From Synechococcales cyanobacterium PMM_0085 (GTDB lineage Bacteria; Cyanobacteriota; Cyanobacteriia; Elainellales; Elainellaceae), in contig CASBQJ010000117.1 of assembly GCA_949127705.1 (NCBI GenBank), forward strand, positions 1 through 7,565: 7,565 nt of DNA. The letters are read 5' to 3'. A model generated the notes under the pieces. It saw nothing but the letters and a program-made list of their open reading frames with translations, had not been told where the DNA came from and did no database searches. Both the position numbers and the translations under genes were made by a program. This document shows, piece by piece, positions 1 through 6,607 of the stretch. Every line of letters starts with the position of its first letter. Position 1 is the first letter of the stretch.

Positions 1-251
1 CGAAGATCTAATGTTCCGTATAGGAGCAGAGCTAAACCAAACAGCAAAATCACGCTGCGATCGCTGACTTGTTGTAGAAAGCCAATCCGCCATTCAATAT
101 TGCCGAGACTGGGTGGAAATGAAAGAACGGCCAGGTCAACTAAAAATCCAGCTAGGCAGGCAAACCCTACAATGCAACATAGAGATTGCGGATTGTATGT
201 TTGAGGGTTGTAAGAGGCCGTGAAGTTTTTGTTGGTGGGAGATGTAGCCAT
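1..251 (-). CDS. HpsJ-like membrane protein, 5' part (runs off left edge)
   Basis: The frame is open from ATG at 251 down to the window edge and gives 83 complete residues of the N-terminus. A polar, Asn/Tyr/Pro-rich start (residues 1-22) is followed by a hydrophobic segment at about 24-45, a short loop containing IEWRIGFLQQVSDRS, and a second hydrophobic segment at about 66-81 ending in LLLYG. Two closely spaced membrane helices with a conserved W...Q.V.DR loop are what I recall of the cyanobacterial HpsJ family. Members are linked to hormogonium polysaccharide secretion or occur beside cyanoexosortases. The family call rests on this pattern only, and the informative C-terminal part is missing. 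The start is the first ATG; the Shine-Dalgarno is poor (a distant AGG). The gene is divergent from the histidine kinase and has its own structured upstream region at 271-368. It could also be another small two-helix membrane protein. Confidence 0.6.
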   Translation of the reverse strand, partial: MATSPTNKNFTASYNPQTYNPQSLCCIVGFACLAGFLVDLAVLSFPPSLGNIEWRIGFLQQVSDRSVILLFGLALLLYGTLDL

Positions 252-301
252 AAGATAGTTTAGAACCTATTCAGTACTGAGGAATATACAGCGAGAAACA
301 A

Positions 302-329
302 ACAGCCTTAGGCAAAGTCTTAAGGCTGT
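302..329. repeat. 9-bp perfect inverted repeat (hairpin or operator)
   Basis: ACAGCCTTA (302-310) and TAAGGCTGT (321-329) are exact inverted copies around a 10-base loop. On the minus strand the right arm is followed by TTGTTTC, which is only weakly terminator-like. If TATATT at 283-288 is the -10 of the leftward gene, the left arm of this repeat sits at its -35 region, so a regulator site is as likely as an RNA hairpin. Two more short hairpins follow at 338-342/350-354 and 354-358/364-368. Confidence 0.5.
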
Positions 330-525
330 AAGCTGCGTAGGTCAAGCTAACCTATCCTCAAAAAGGATCTATAGTCTGCTCTACTCAGCTAAATTAACCC
401 TGCTTTCGACGGCTTGCCCTGGTGGATAAACGGACACATATGCAAATCAATTCACAGTCCTTATTTTTTTCTACGCTCTGCGAGCAATGCCATCCGGAAG
501 ACGGTAGAAGCTTTATTATCTTAGA

Positions 526-577
526 CCGCTAAATTAGACAGCTAAATTAGACAGCTAAATCAGGCAGCTAAATCAGG
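526..577. repeat. Four tandem 13-bp units upstream of the kinase gene
   Basis: The units are CCGCTAAATTAGA (526-538), CAGCTAAATTAGA (539-551), CAGCTAAATCAGG (552-564) and CAGCTAAATCAGG (565-577). Units 1 and 2 differ at one base, 3 and 4 are identical, and 2 and 3 differ at two. A fifth partial match, CAGCTAAATTA, lies apart at 386-396. The array ends about 85 bases upstream of the kinase promoter, so a binding array for a regulator is possible; so is simple slippage. Confidence 0.85.
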
Positions 578-663
578 TGGCGGCGATCGCCCATATCTCG
601 TGACCAGTCTAGGGTATCGGCAATTAGGTGTAGCGCAATATACATCATCTACATCACAGTTCT

Positions 664-692
664 TTGGCCTTGAGATACTTTAGCCTTAAAAT
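664..692 (+). promoter_or_regulatory. Sigma-70-type promoter for the histidine kinase gene
   Basis: TTGGCC (664-669, 4 of 6 to TTGACA) and TAAAAT (687-692, 5 of 6 to TATAAT) are separated by 17 bases. Transcription would start near 699, leaving a leader of about 53 bases before the ATG at 753. Seen by eye only. Confidence 0.55.
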
Positions 693-752
693 ACTCCTTT
701 ACCCCTGCCAAGCAACTCAAGTCACTCATTGCCTTGCCACATTCGAACAGAA

Positions 753-1898
753 ATGACCCTTAACAACCTCAATCTACTGGCAGCACTCATCAGCCAACAG
801 CAAGAGACGTTGCTGACTCAGTGGCGACAGCAAGTCAAGCAACTTCCCTCTGCCCAGCATCTCGATACGCCTACGCTAAATGATCACATTCCTAGACTGA
901 TTGATGAATTAATCATTGCCTTCCAATCCGGTTTTAATCAGACGATTCCCGAATCGTTCTCCAAAGGTAGCCCGCCCGCCCATGGTATACAGCGAGTTCA
1001 CGACGGATTTGATATTGAAGAAGTGGTGGCAGAATACAACATTATGCGGGGATGTATCCATGATCTGGCCATCACCCATGGGATCAACCTGCAAGGAGAA
1101 CCCTTTCACATTTTGAATCGACTCCTAGATGAGGCCATTGGGGCAGCCGTGCAAACCTATGCGGCACAGCAAGCGTTAGCGGTACAGCGCCGTCGAGAAG
1201 ACTATTTGGCCTTTGTAGCCCACGATCTGCGCACACCTTTGAACGCTATTTCTTTAGTAGCCAGAGTACTAGAGATGAAACTCACCCCACAGAGTCTGAG
1301 CGCTGACACAGCTCAAATGCTAAAAATATTGCACCGGAATGTGCAGCATCTAGATGAGCTGATCGGCAATGTGATTAAAGAAAACGCAAATTTAGTTGAA
1401 GAAAATGGCATCAACGTAGAACGGCGTGAGTTTGATCTGTGGCCGCTGGTAGAAAGTCTGATCTATGATCTGCATCCTCTGGCAGGAACCGCTAATACCC
1501 AGGTGCGCAATCAAGTGCCCGACCATTTGGTCGTTTATGCCGATGCCAGCTTGCTCAGGCGCGTCTTGCAAAACTTAATTGCTAATGCCATCACCTACAC
1601 CACTGATGGAGAAATTGTGATTACAGCCCGCTACGAAGACCGCACCGGTCACGTAGAGTGCTGGGTCAGCGACAATGGGGCTGGCATTGCCAAAGACCGT
1701 TTAGAAAAAGTCTTTGACAAGTCAGAAACCGATCCCCAAAGAGAGGATGGGACAGGGTTGGGATTGGGTCTAGCCATTGTAAAAACCTTTGTGGAAGCCC
1801 ACGATGGCACCGTCAGAGTCGAAAGTGAGGCAGGGATGGGTTCAACGTTTTACCTGACGCTGCCGCCGAAACGGAAACCTCCAACAGCCGCCAATTAG
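753..1898 (+). CDS. Soluble sensor histidine kinase with RsbRD-like N-terminal domain
   Basis: A 381-aa protein kinase that autophosphorylates on histidine and passes phosphate to a response regulator. Residues about 20-125 resemble the RsbRD_N sensor domain found in stressosome-type proteins and some kinases, with the pattern LPSAQHLDTPTLNDHIPRL. The phospho-acceptor helix holds H157 in FVAHDLRTPLNAIS, with D where many kinases have E. The ATPase domain shows the N-box (QNLIANA, N278), the G1 box DNGAGI (307-312) and the G2 box GTGLGLGLAI (333-342). All catalytic motifs look intact. There is no signal peptide or membrane segment, so it should be cytoplasmic. I chose ATG at 753; the frame extends eight codons up to TTG at 729, which has no better ribosome site. 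No response regulator is next to it. The antiporter gene follows in the same direction after about 120 bases. The input signal is unknown. Confidence 0.92.
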   Translation: MTLNNLNLLAALISQQQETLLTQWRQQVKQLPSAQHLDTPTLNDHIPRLIDELIIAFQSGFNQTIPESFSKGSPPAHGIQRVHDGFDIEEVVAEYNIMRGCIHDLAITHGINLQGEPFHILNRLLDEAIGAAVQTYAAQQALAVQRRREDYLAFVAHDLRTPLNAISLVARVLEMKLTPQSLSADTAQMLKILHRNVQHLDELIGNVIKENANLVEENGINVERREFDLWPLVESLIYDLHPLAGTANTQVRNQVPDHLVVYADASLLRRVLQNLIANAITYTTDGEIVITARYEDRTGHVECWVSDNGAGIAKDRLEKVFDKSETDPQREDGTGLGLGLAIVKTFVEAHDGTVRVESEAGMGSTFYLTLPPKRKPPTAAN

Positions 1899-1902
1899 TC
1901 TA

Positions 1903-1956
1903 CCGTCAATTATAATCTGCCGTCAATTAATCGATTACTTACCTAAAGTCAATTTA
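1903..1956 (+). promoter_or_regulatory. Candidate antiporter promoter region with GTCAATTA repeats
   Basis: The kinase-antiporter gap holds a perfect TATAAT (1911-1916) without a good -35. CCGTCAATTA occurs at 1903-1912 and 1920-1929, with a third looser copy, GTCAATTTA, at 1948-1956. A palindrome TAATCGATTA lies at 1928-1937. This suggests that the antiporter gene has its own start site, perhaps controlled by a protein binding the direct repeats. No terminator is visible after the kinase gene, so read-through is also possible. Confidence 0.35.
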
Positions 1957-2020
1957 TGCCTAGATTAGCACCGTTCTCTGCCGTTCCTTGTTCTGCCGTT
2001 TAACCCCATCTGGATGCCTG

Positions 2021-4078
2021 ATGCAAAGCCCAATCCTCACCTTTACCCTGCTGATATTGGTCATTCTAGTTGTACCGCCGCTGTTTGAGCGCTTACGACT
2101 ACCCGGACTCGTTGGCTTATTAATTGCAGGAGTTTTGCTAGGACAAAGCGGGCTGCATTGGTTGGATCACACCTCAGAAACCATGCAGCTGCTGTCAGGC
2201 ATCGGCAAAGTCTATCTGATGTTTGTTGCAGGGTTGGAAATTGACCTCAAGCAATTCCGCAAAACCCGCGATCGCTCGTTAGGATTTGGCTTTTTTACAT
2301 TCATCATACCGATGATGGCAGGCATTGCCGTTGGGCGGATGTTTGACTATAACTGGAACGCCTCAGTGCTGATTGGCTCTATTTTGGCATCACACACCCT
2401 CCTAGCCTATCCCATTGTCAGCCGTTTGGGCGTCGTGAGCAATGAAGCGGTTACCGTCACAATCGGAGCCACCATTGTGACCGATACAGCGGCTTTATTG
2501 GTGTTAGCCGTATGCGTTGGCATCCACATAGGCGCGTTTACAGCGCTGAGCTTTGCCACCCTTTTAGTCGGATTGGCACTCTATGCGGTCACGGTTTTAG
2601 TCGGGTTTGACTGGGCGGGTAAGGAATTTTTTCGGCGATCGGGCGATGCCGAGGGCAACCAGTTTTTATTCATTCTCCTGGCTTTATTTGTGGCATCCGT
2701 GGGCGCACAGGTGATCGGCGTTGAACAGATTGTCGGCGCTTTTTTAGCCGGGATCGCCGTCAATGATGTGTTAGGTAATAGCCCTGTCAAGGAAAAAGTT
2801 GAATTTGTCGGTAGCGTGTTGTTTATCCCCTGTTTTTTTATAGACATGGGGCTGCTGATTAATCTACCAGCCTTTCTAAAAACCCTAGGCGCTGTTTGGC
2901 TAACCTTAGCCATCGTAGGGGGACTAATTGGCAGTAAATTTATTGCGGCACTGATAGCTAAGGGACTATATCGCTACAATACTCCCGAACTGTTGACCAT
3001 GTGGTCACTTTCATTGCCCCAAGTCGCCGCTACTCTAGCTGCCACTCTAGTCGGCTATCAAACCTTCAATGCCGCCGGAGAACGACTGATTGGCGAGGGC
3101 ATTCTCAACAGTGTGATCGTTTTAATGGTAGTGACGTCTGTCTTGGGACCTCTCTTGACCGCTCGATTTGCCCCCTATGTGCCAATTCCTCCTACCCACC
3201 TTAAAATCGACCCCTTAGCGCCTGTTTGGTTAGACGCTCCCAGTTCACCAGTCAAGGCGATCGCCCTCCCCTTTACCGTTGTAGTCCCTATCTACAACCC
3301 CAAAACCCAGCGGTTTCTGATTGAAATGGCCGCCTTGCTGGCTCGGCATGAATCGGGGCGAATTGTCCCAGTGGCCATTGTCAAAGCCCCCGTCTACATG
3401 GATCATCCTCGCTTAGAATCTCAGCTAAAGCGTAATCACATCCGGTTAGAAGCGGCGATCGAACTAGGGCAAGAGCTAGGAGTAGAGACCCAAACAGCCG
3501 TGCGGATTGATGATGACGTCGCCATTGGCATTAGCCGCATTAGTCGAGAACAAAATGCCAACTTAATTATCATTGGTTGGGCACGCACCACGGGCTTGCG
3601 GGCGCGCCTGTTTGGCAACGTGATTGATAGTGTGATTTGTGCCGCCCATTGCCCAGTGGCAGTGACCCGGCTGCTAATTAGCCCATCGGCCATTCAAAAC
3701 ATTTTGGTTCCCGTCAACGATTTCACCCCAGAAACCCTGCGCACGATTCGACTCGCCCAAGTGTTAGCAGACGCCAACCAAGCCACAATCCACCTATTGC
3801 ATATTAATCATCCTCAGGTTTCCGCCGCCCAAGCCGCTGAGTTTTCAGTTCGGCTGTTTGAGGTCGCATTCAGCCACGGGTTGAAGGTAAAAACGGAGAT
3901 CCAAACGATTCACAGCAGCGATATAGCGGCCGCCATTTTGCAGGTGGCCGCCACCGTTGATTTAGTCATACTGCATACAGTGCGTTATCGGACGGCGGGC
4001 GGGCTAGCCGTCAGCGAGGTGACCACTCACCTGGTTCAAGCGATCGCCTGTTCTTTAATCTTATTAGGGGAAGCATGA
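2021..4078 (+). CDS. CPA2-family cation/proton antiporter with two C-terminal Usp-like domains
   Basis: A 685-aa integral membrane protein expected to exchange Na+ or K+ for H+. Residues about 5-385 form the Na_H_Exchanger (PF00999) domain with about 12 hydrophobic helices. The N-terminus carries the family pattern LPGLVGLLIAGVLLGQSGL, and ATIVTDTAALLVLA contains T154-D155, the likely ion-binding acidic residue. Further family-like stretches are SHTLLAYPIVSRLGVV and QIVGAFLAGIAVN. A linker at about 386-412 leads to two cytoplasmic domains resembling universal stress protein folds (about 415-550 and 558-685). The first keeps an LIIIGWARTTGLRARLFGNVIDSVI stretch, a loose version of the Usp nucleotide-binding motif; the second is more degenerate. 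Large CPA2 antiporters with this layout are common in cyanobacteria (the NhaS group), but I cannot assign a paralogue. ATG 2021 is preferred; an 11-codon extension to TTG 1988 lacks hydrophobic or conserved features. Either the plasma or thylakoid membrane is possible. Confidence 0.93.
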   Translation: MQSPILTFTLLILVILVVPPLFERLRLPGLVGLLIAGVLLGQSGLHWLDHTSETMQLLSGIGKVYLMFVAGLEIDLKQFRKTRDRSLGFGFFTFIIPMMAGIAVGRMFDYNWNASVLIGSILASHTLLAYPIVSRLGVVSNEAVTVTIGATIVTDTAALLVLAVCVGIHIGAFTALSFATLLVGLALYAVTVLVGFDWAGKEFFRRSGDAEGNQFLFILLALFVASVGAQVIGVEQIVGAFLAGIAVNDVLGNSPVKEKVEFVGSVLFIPCFFIDMGLLINLPAFLKTLGAVWLTLAIVGGLIGSKFIAALIAKGLYRYNTPELLTMWSLSLPQVAATLAATLVGYQTFNAAGERLIGEGILNSVIVLMVVTSVLGPLLTARFAPYVPIPPTHLKIDPLAPVWLDAPSSPVKAIALPFTVVVPIYNPKTQRFLIEMAALLARHESGRIVPVAIVKAPVYMDHPRLESQLKRNHIRLEAAIELGQELGVETQTAVRIDDDVAIGISRISREQNANLIIIGWARTTGLRARLFGNVIDSVICAAHCPVAVTRLLISPSAIQNILVPVNDFTPETLRTIRLAQVLADANQATIHLLHINHPQVSAAQAAEFSVRLFEVAFSHGLKVKTEIQTIHSSDIAAAILQVAATVDLVILHTVRYRTAGGLAVSEVTTHLVQAIACSLILLGEA

Positions 4079-4131
4079 CGCAGACGCATGGCGATCGCGC
4101 ACCACTCAATCAGTTCAACATCAGTTCAGCT

Positions 4132-4172
4132 AAAAAAACAAAATTTCGAGGTGGACAGCTGTTGACCACTTC
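4132..4172 (-). terminator. Candidate minus-strand terminator for the LuxR gene
   Basis: Read on the minus strand, GAAGTGG and CCACCTC (4172-4166 and 4154-4148) form a 7-bp stem with one G-T pair and an 11-base loop. It is followed by GAAA, then TTTTGTTTTTTT. The T-rich tract starts four bases after the stem, which weakens the call, and the site lies about 390 bases beyond the LuxR stop codon. On the plus strand no T-run follows, so it would not serve the antiporter gene. Confidence 0.4.
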
Positions 4173-4185
4173 AAAAAAAGGATTT

Positions 4186-4209
4186 TAGGGTGGGTTGTCG
4201 GCGACCCTA
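4186..4209. repeat. Inverted repeat / hairpin TAGGGT...ACCCTA
   Basis: TAGGGT (4186-4191) and ACCCTA (4204-4209) pair across 12 bases. An alternative inner stem, GGTTG/CGACC with a TCGG loop, is also possible. No T-run follows on either strand, so it is not a standard terminator; its role is unknown. Confidence 0.4.
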
Positions 4210-4562
4210 TTGCTGAAACATTTCGTCCGCTCTGGGCGATCGTTGCGACTTAGCAGCGCTATTTCTATGTCACGGATAGTTGAAGTGTTTATCCGGGTTT
4301 CATCCCAGATGCAGACCAAGTTGATCGCAATCGAGCGACCGCTAGCGCTGTGCGAGTTCAAATTGCCTGCGGACGAGCAACTTCGATTAGTTTTAGCCAG
4401 ACACATAAGACGCTTCTGGAATTGATTCGAACTGAAAATATGGCGATTTCAGAGGCAGACCACTCAGTTGGGGTGCCGTTAGCAGTACTTACAGATTTGG
4501 GACGACTTTCCCAGAAAGGACGACCAAGTATTGCGGTTCGGGAAACATCTAGTAGTGCAAAT

Positions 4563-5015
4563 CTATTGAATTAGTTGATCCAAGTTGCCGAGTAACGAAG
4601 AACATTGATGAACCATTGCAGCACGAGTATCTACACCAAGTTTGGCGAAGATGCGGCGGAGATGCGTTGAAACTGTCCACGCGCTGATGTGTAATCGATT
4701 TGCTATTTGTTTGTTTGGATGTCCTTGAGAAATCAATTGAACAATCTGAAGTTCTCTCTCAGTTAGGAGATCTGTAATATCTGAACGGTTGCTTTTTAAG
4801 GGATAACATTCAACTTCTACAATGACACAATCTTTCCCGTGTATCTTCAGTTGACCCACTACTGAATTTCTAAAATGGGTAAGAGAAAACTTCAAATCAT
4901 TTTCTGTAAGGATTACATAGTGATGGTTTTCAATATAAAAATCACCCAGAATGTTTGGAAATGCGGCATTGCTCCCTTGCTGCACAGGTAGGTATGGATT
5001 TTGACGCTCTCCCAT
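4563..5015 (-). CDS. LuxR-type transcriptional regulator without receiver domain
   Basis: A 150-aa DNA-binding protein. Residues about 83-141 are a clear GerE/LuxR helix-turn-helix: LLTERELQIVQLISQG, then NKQIANRLHISAWTVSTHLRRIF, then AKLGVDTRAAMV. There is no phospho-acceptor receiver domain. The N-terminal 80 residues include a short beta-like stretch (about 52-71, VVGQLKIHGKDCVIVEVE) of a type I recall in front of the HTH in short cyanobacterial LuxR proteins. Four cysteines are not counted as a metal site, but C138 lies in MVHQCSSLL just after the HTH. Short cyanobacterial relatives such as PedR are reported to be redox-controlled through cysteine, so redox sensing is a reasonable but unproved idea. 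The start at 5015 is fixed by GGAGGTG (5027-5021 on the minus strand) five bases upstream. The gene stands alone, convergent with the antiporter. Its targets are unknown. Confidence 0.9.
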   Translation of the reverse strand: MGERQNPYLPVQQGSNAAFPNILGDFYIENHHYVILTENDLKFSLTHFRNSVVGQLKIHGKDCVIVEVECYPLKSNRSDITDLLTERELQIVQLISQGHPNKQIANRLHISAWTVSTHLRRIFAKLGVDTRAAMVHQCSSLLGNLDQLIQ

Positions 5016-5020
5016 GATGG

Positions 5021-5027
5021 CACCTCC
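5021..5027 (-). promoter_or_regulatory. Strong Shine-Dalgarno site of the LuxR gene
   Basis: On the minus strand GGAGGTG ends five bases before the ATG at 5015, a seven-base match to the anti-Shine-Dalgarno sequence. An overlapping ATG at 5032 is out of frame, so this site decides the start. Most other genes in the window have weak ribosome sites, so high translation of this regulator is suggested. Confidence 0.85.
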
Positions 5028-5055
5028 GCCATAAACAGGTTGAAATTTTTATCCT

Positions 5056-5127
5056 AAAAAAAAAGGCAAAGCTGAATAATACTGTTGAGGGTAGCTTTTG
5101 GGGCATCAGAGGCTGACGCTTTGTCAG
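5056..5127 (-). terminator. Candidate terminator after the 288-aa gene
   Basis: On the minus strand, just past the TGA at 5131-5129, lies a hairpin CTGAC-AAAGC-GTCAG (5127-5113). It is followed by a weaker AAAGCT/AGCTTT stem (5098-5093 with 5073-5068, 19-base loop), then GCC and nine T (5064-5056). The T-run is good but the stem nearest it is A/T-rich with a long loop. It would separate this transcript from the LuxR gene that starts at 5015. Confidence 0.4.
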
Positions 5128-5128
5128 T

Positions 5129-5995
5129 TCAAAATCGATACCAAAAACCTTGCGCTCCTTCCCAAACATTGGTAAAGCATGGTGATGCTGGATCACTTTG
5201 CTCACTCAAGACATGATTTTGCCACGGATGTGAATTTTTGCAGTAAGAGGTAAAAGCAGACGGTACCACTAAGTGAAGCACTACTAAGTGTAATCCTGCC
5301 CAGAGGAATTTGGAAAGACCTGTAGAAATTATTAACTGAAGTAGATTGTCGCGTTCCATGACGGCGATCGCATCCAGCGGATCAATCTGTTGGCAGTGAA
5401 TCCCCCATTGCTCTAGAACCAGACAAATTTCGGGTGGTTCGTTTGCCTGCTCACCGTTACCCGCAGGCTGATAGGTGAGAATAAATGCAGAACCCAAAAC
5501 CGCCGCTAGTGCAGCAGTGTCGCGGAAACTGGGAGTCAGCAAATTGCTGGGAAGCGATTGTTGAAGCGATCGCTCGTCCAACGATTGGGCTAGTGCTTCC
5601 CAATGCTCTATCAGTTGTGGATCAGTACCATCTGGAAGGAATGATTCTCCAGGTCTATCCCCCATCCAAAATAGCTTGAGGTGAGTCAAAGGAGTTTTCG
5701 CTCGAACGGTTTCCCAGTTCTTGAGCACCTGCATTCTGTTCCGATGAGTCGCAATTTGGCGTTCTAGAGATTGCTCTAGCTCAGTTTGAGGCATAGCAAA
5801 CTTTGGTTGCTTGCAGTAAAAGTCGGGATTATCCAGGATGTGCCAAAGTTCTCGCGCTATCCATAGTTCTAGTGTCTCTCCTAGGGATTGAACGAGTAGT
5901 AATCCATATTGGGAGAGAAACAAGCTGGGATCAAGCACACAAGCCCATCGGCGCTGACTCAGGGTAATCGATAGGTTAGGTGAAAGAGTTGTCAT
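5129..5995 (-). CDS. Unidentified 288-aa protein, probably cyanobacterial
   Basis: I do not recognise the family. The N-terminal 60 residues are orderly (TLSQRRWACVLDPSLF, then a helix containing LELWIARELWHILDN). Residues about 68-98 look helical and charged, possibly a short coiled coil. Then come LKLFWMGDRPGESFLPDG (106-123) and a hydrophobic stretch (160-174) DTAALAAVLGSAFIL. Residues 189-236 (EICLVLEQWGIHCQQIDPLDAIAVMERDNLL onward to FLWAGLHLVV) also look like a folded domain. The last 50 residues are rich in Ser, Cys, His and Trp and look unlike the rest. They begin right after a duplicated LHLVV LHLVV (236-245), which hints at local duplication and perhaps an altered C-terminus. No signal peptide or catalytic motif is seen. 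AGGTG seven bases before the ATG at 5995 supports the start. One copy of the 60-bp repeat lies in its leader (6021-6080). Confidence 0.75.
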   Translation of the reverse strand: MTTLSPNLSITLSQRRWACVLDPSLFLSQYGLLLVQSLGETLELWIARELWHILDNPDFYCKQPKFAMPQTELEQSLERQIATHRNRMQVLKNWETVRAKTPLTHLKLFWMGDRPGESFLPDGTDPQLIEHWEALAQSLDERSLQQSLPSNLLTPSFRDTAALAAVLGSAFILTYQPAGNGEQANEPPEICLVLEQWGIHCQQIDPLDAIAVMERDNLLQLIISTGLSKFLWAGLHLVVLHLVVPSAFTSYCKNSHPWQNHVLSEQSDPASPCFTNVWEGAQGFWYRF

Positions 5996-6020
5996 TGTGG
6001 TTCACCTGGGGAGAGGAAGA

Positions 6021-6080
6021 GGGCGATCGCACAGTTTGAAAACATGGGGTGTGCCGGATGGTGGGAAGGGGGCGATCGCT
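6021..6080. repeat. 60-bp direct repeat, copy A (left of toxin gene)
   Basis: This copy runs from GGGCGATCGC to GGGCGATCGCT and matches copy B (6974-7033) at 57 of 60 positions, in the same orientation. The differences are one base at position 19 and two adjacent bases at positions 26-27. Similarity stops at both ends, at or next to the HIP1 sites. Inside, GCACA (6029-6033) and TGTGC (6050-6054) can pair. It lies between the toxin stop codon (6143) and the 5995 start. Confidence 0.95.
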
Positions 6081-6142
6081 CAAAAGAGTATCGGAACACG
6101 TATTGCTCTACTATCCTTGTTTGTTCTGCGCTTGGCAGCAAA

Positions 6143-6607
6143 TTATGGATAGAGCATAGGATTATCGCTTAGAAATCCCATAGTCTGAGCAATGGTAATC
6201 AGGCGATCATCAGCGGTAAGGAAAACCAGGGTTGGCAATTGAGCTTGAGTGATTGCTGTATGGAGGCTTACAGCAGAAGCTAATTGAACTGCATCATAAG
6301 CTCGCATTGGGTGCCGATTAACTAGCTGCCCTGCTAACTCAGCTAAAGTTTGAGTCAGCTCAAGCACTCGATATTGAGTATTCAGGTGATGACGAAAGGC
6401 TAGAACAATTTGAGTAATTTGGGAGATATCAAGGCTTCCTTCTCGTTGACGACGCGCCAGTGCGCTGAGCACCTCCACCCAAGTGATGCGCGCAATGAAT
6501 AGTTGATTACCTGAGTCAGGATCGGTTAAGTCTTGTACCCAACTTGTGCCCACTTCAGGTACGTAGCGTTTAACTAATGCGCTGCTATCTAAAAAGTAAA
6601 CGGTCAC
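6143..6607 (-). CDS. vapC: PIN-domain toxin, VapC type
   Basis: A 154-aa PIN-domain protein, the toxin of a type II toxin-antitoxin pair. The family are Mg2+-dependent ribonucleases that cleave tRNA or rRNA when free of antitoxin. The acidic quartet is visible: D7 in YFLDSSALVKRY, E45 in ITWVEVLSAL, D105 in RAYDAVQLASA, and D133 or D134 in FLTADDRLITIA. Length and order are normal for the family and nothing looks broken. It starts with GTG at 6607, and GTGA (6607-6604) overlaps the antitoxin stop codon by four bases, so translation is probably coupled. The gene is second in the operon, which lets antitoxin be made first. Family membership is clear; the RNA target cannot be told from sequence alone. 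Confidence 0.92.
   Translation of the reverse strand: MTVYFLDSSALVKRYVPEVGTSWVQDLTDPDSGNQLFIARITWVEVLSALARRQREGSLDISQITQIVLAFRHHLNTQYRVLELTQTLAELAGQLVNRHPMRAYDAVQLASAVSLHTAITQAQLPTLVFLTADDRLITIAQTMGFLSDNPMLYP

Larger units (their letters stand above)
252..752. other. Divergent intergenic regulatory region, about 500 bases
   Basis: No convincing gene lies here. Going left to right it holds a 10-bp palindrome TCAGTACTGA (271-280), a possible minus-strand -10 TATATT (283-288), a 9-bp inverted repeat (302-329), and two short hairpins (338-354 and 354-368). Further right are a T-run at about 463-471, four tandem 13-bp units (526-577), a HIP1 site (583-590) and a plus-strand promoter (664-692). 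The order suggests separate control of the leftward membrane-protein gene and the rightward kinase gene. Confidence 0.6.
4079..4562. other. Intergenic region between antiporter and LuxR gene, no confident gene
   Basis: This convergent gap holds a HIP1 site (4091-4098) and two hairpins (4148-4172 and 4186-4209). On the plus strand a frame is open from 4284 to 4574 with a possible GTG start at 4350. It has no ribosome site, matches no family I know, and overlaps the 3' end of the LuxR gene by 12 bases. Neighbouring frames are interrupted. The region may be a decayed gene or a long 3' untranslated stretch; nothing here decides it. Confidence 0.45.

Noticed and set aside
432..471. GGAC...GTCC before a T-run as a plus-strand terminator
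   Set aside because: The stem is only 4 bp with a loop of about 21, and no plus-strand gene precedes it.
440..532. 30-codon plus-strand frame containing CEQCHPEDG
   Set aside because: No convincing ribosome site, no promoter and no known family. Its stop falls in the tandem array. A short open frame of this size is expected by chance.
729..752. TTG at 729 as the kinase start
   Set aside because: No ribosome site supports it, and ATG at 753 begins the conserved-looking part of the protein.
4195..4425. Plus-strand and minus-strand frames of 70-76 codons in the antiporter-LuxR gap
   Set aside because: They overlap each other and lack ribosome sites, family motifs or a gene-like composition. 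Best seen as chance frames.
4942..5205. 87-codon minus-strand frame across the LuxR gene start
   Set aside because: It reads through the T-run and terminator region, overlaps two better-supported genes and has an unprotein-like composition.
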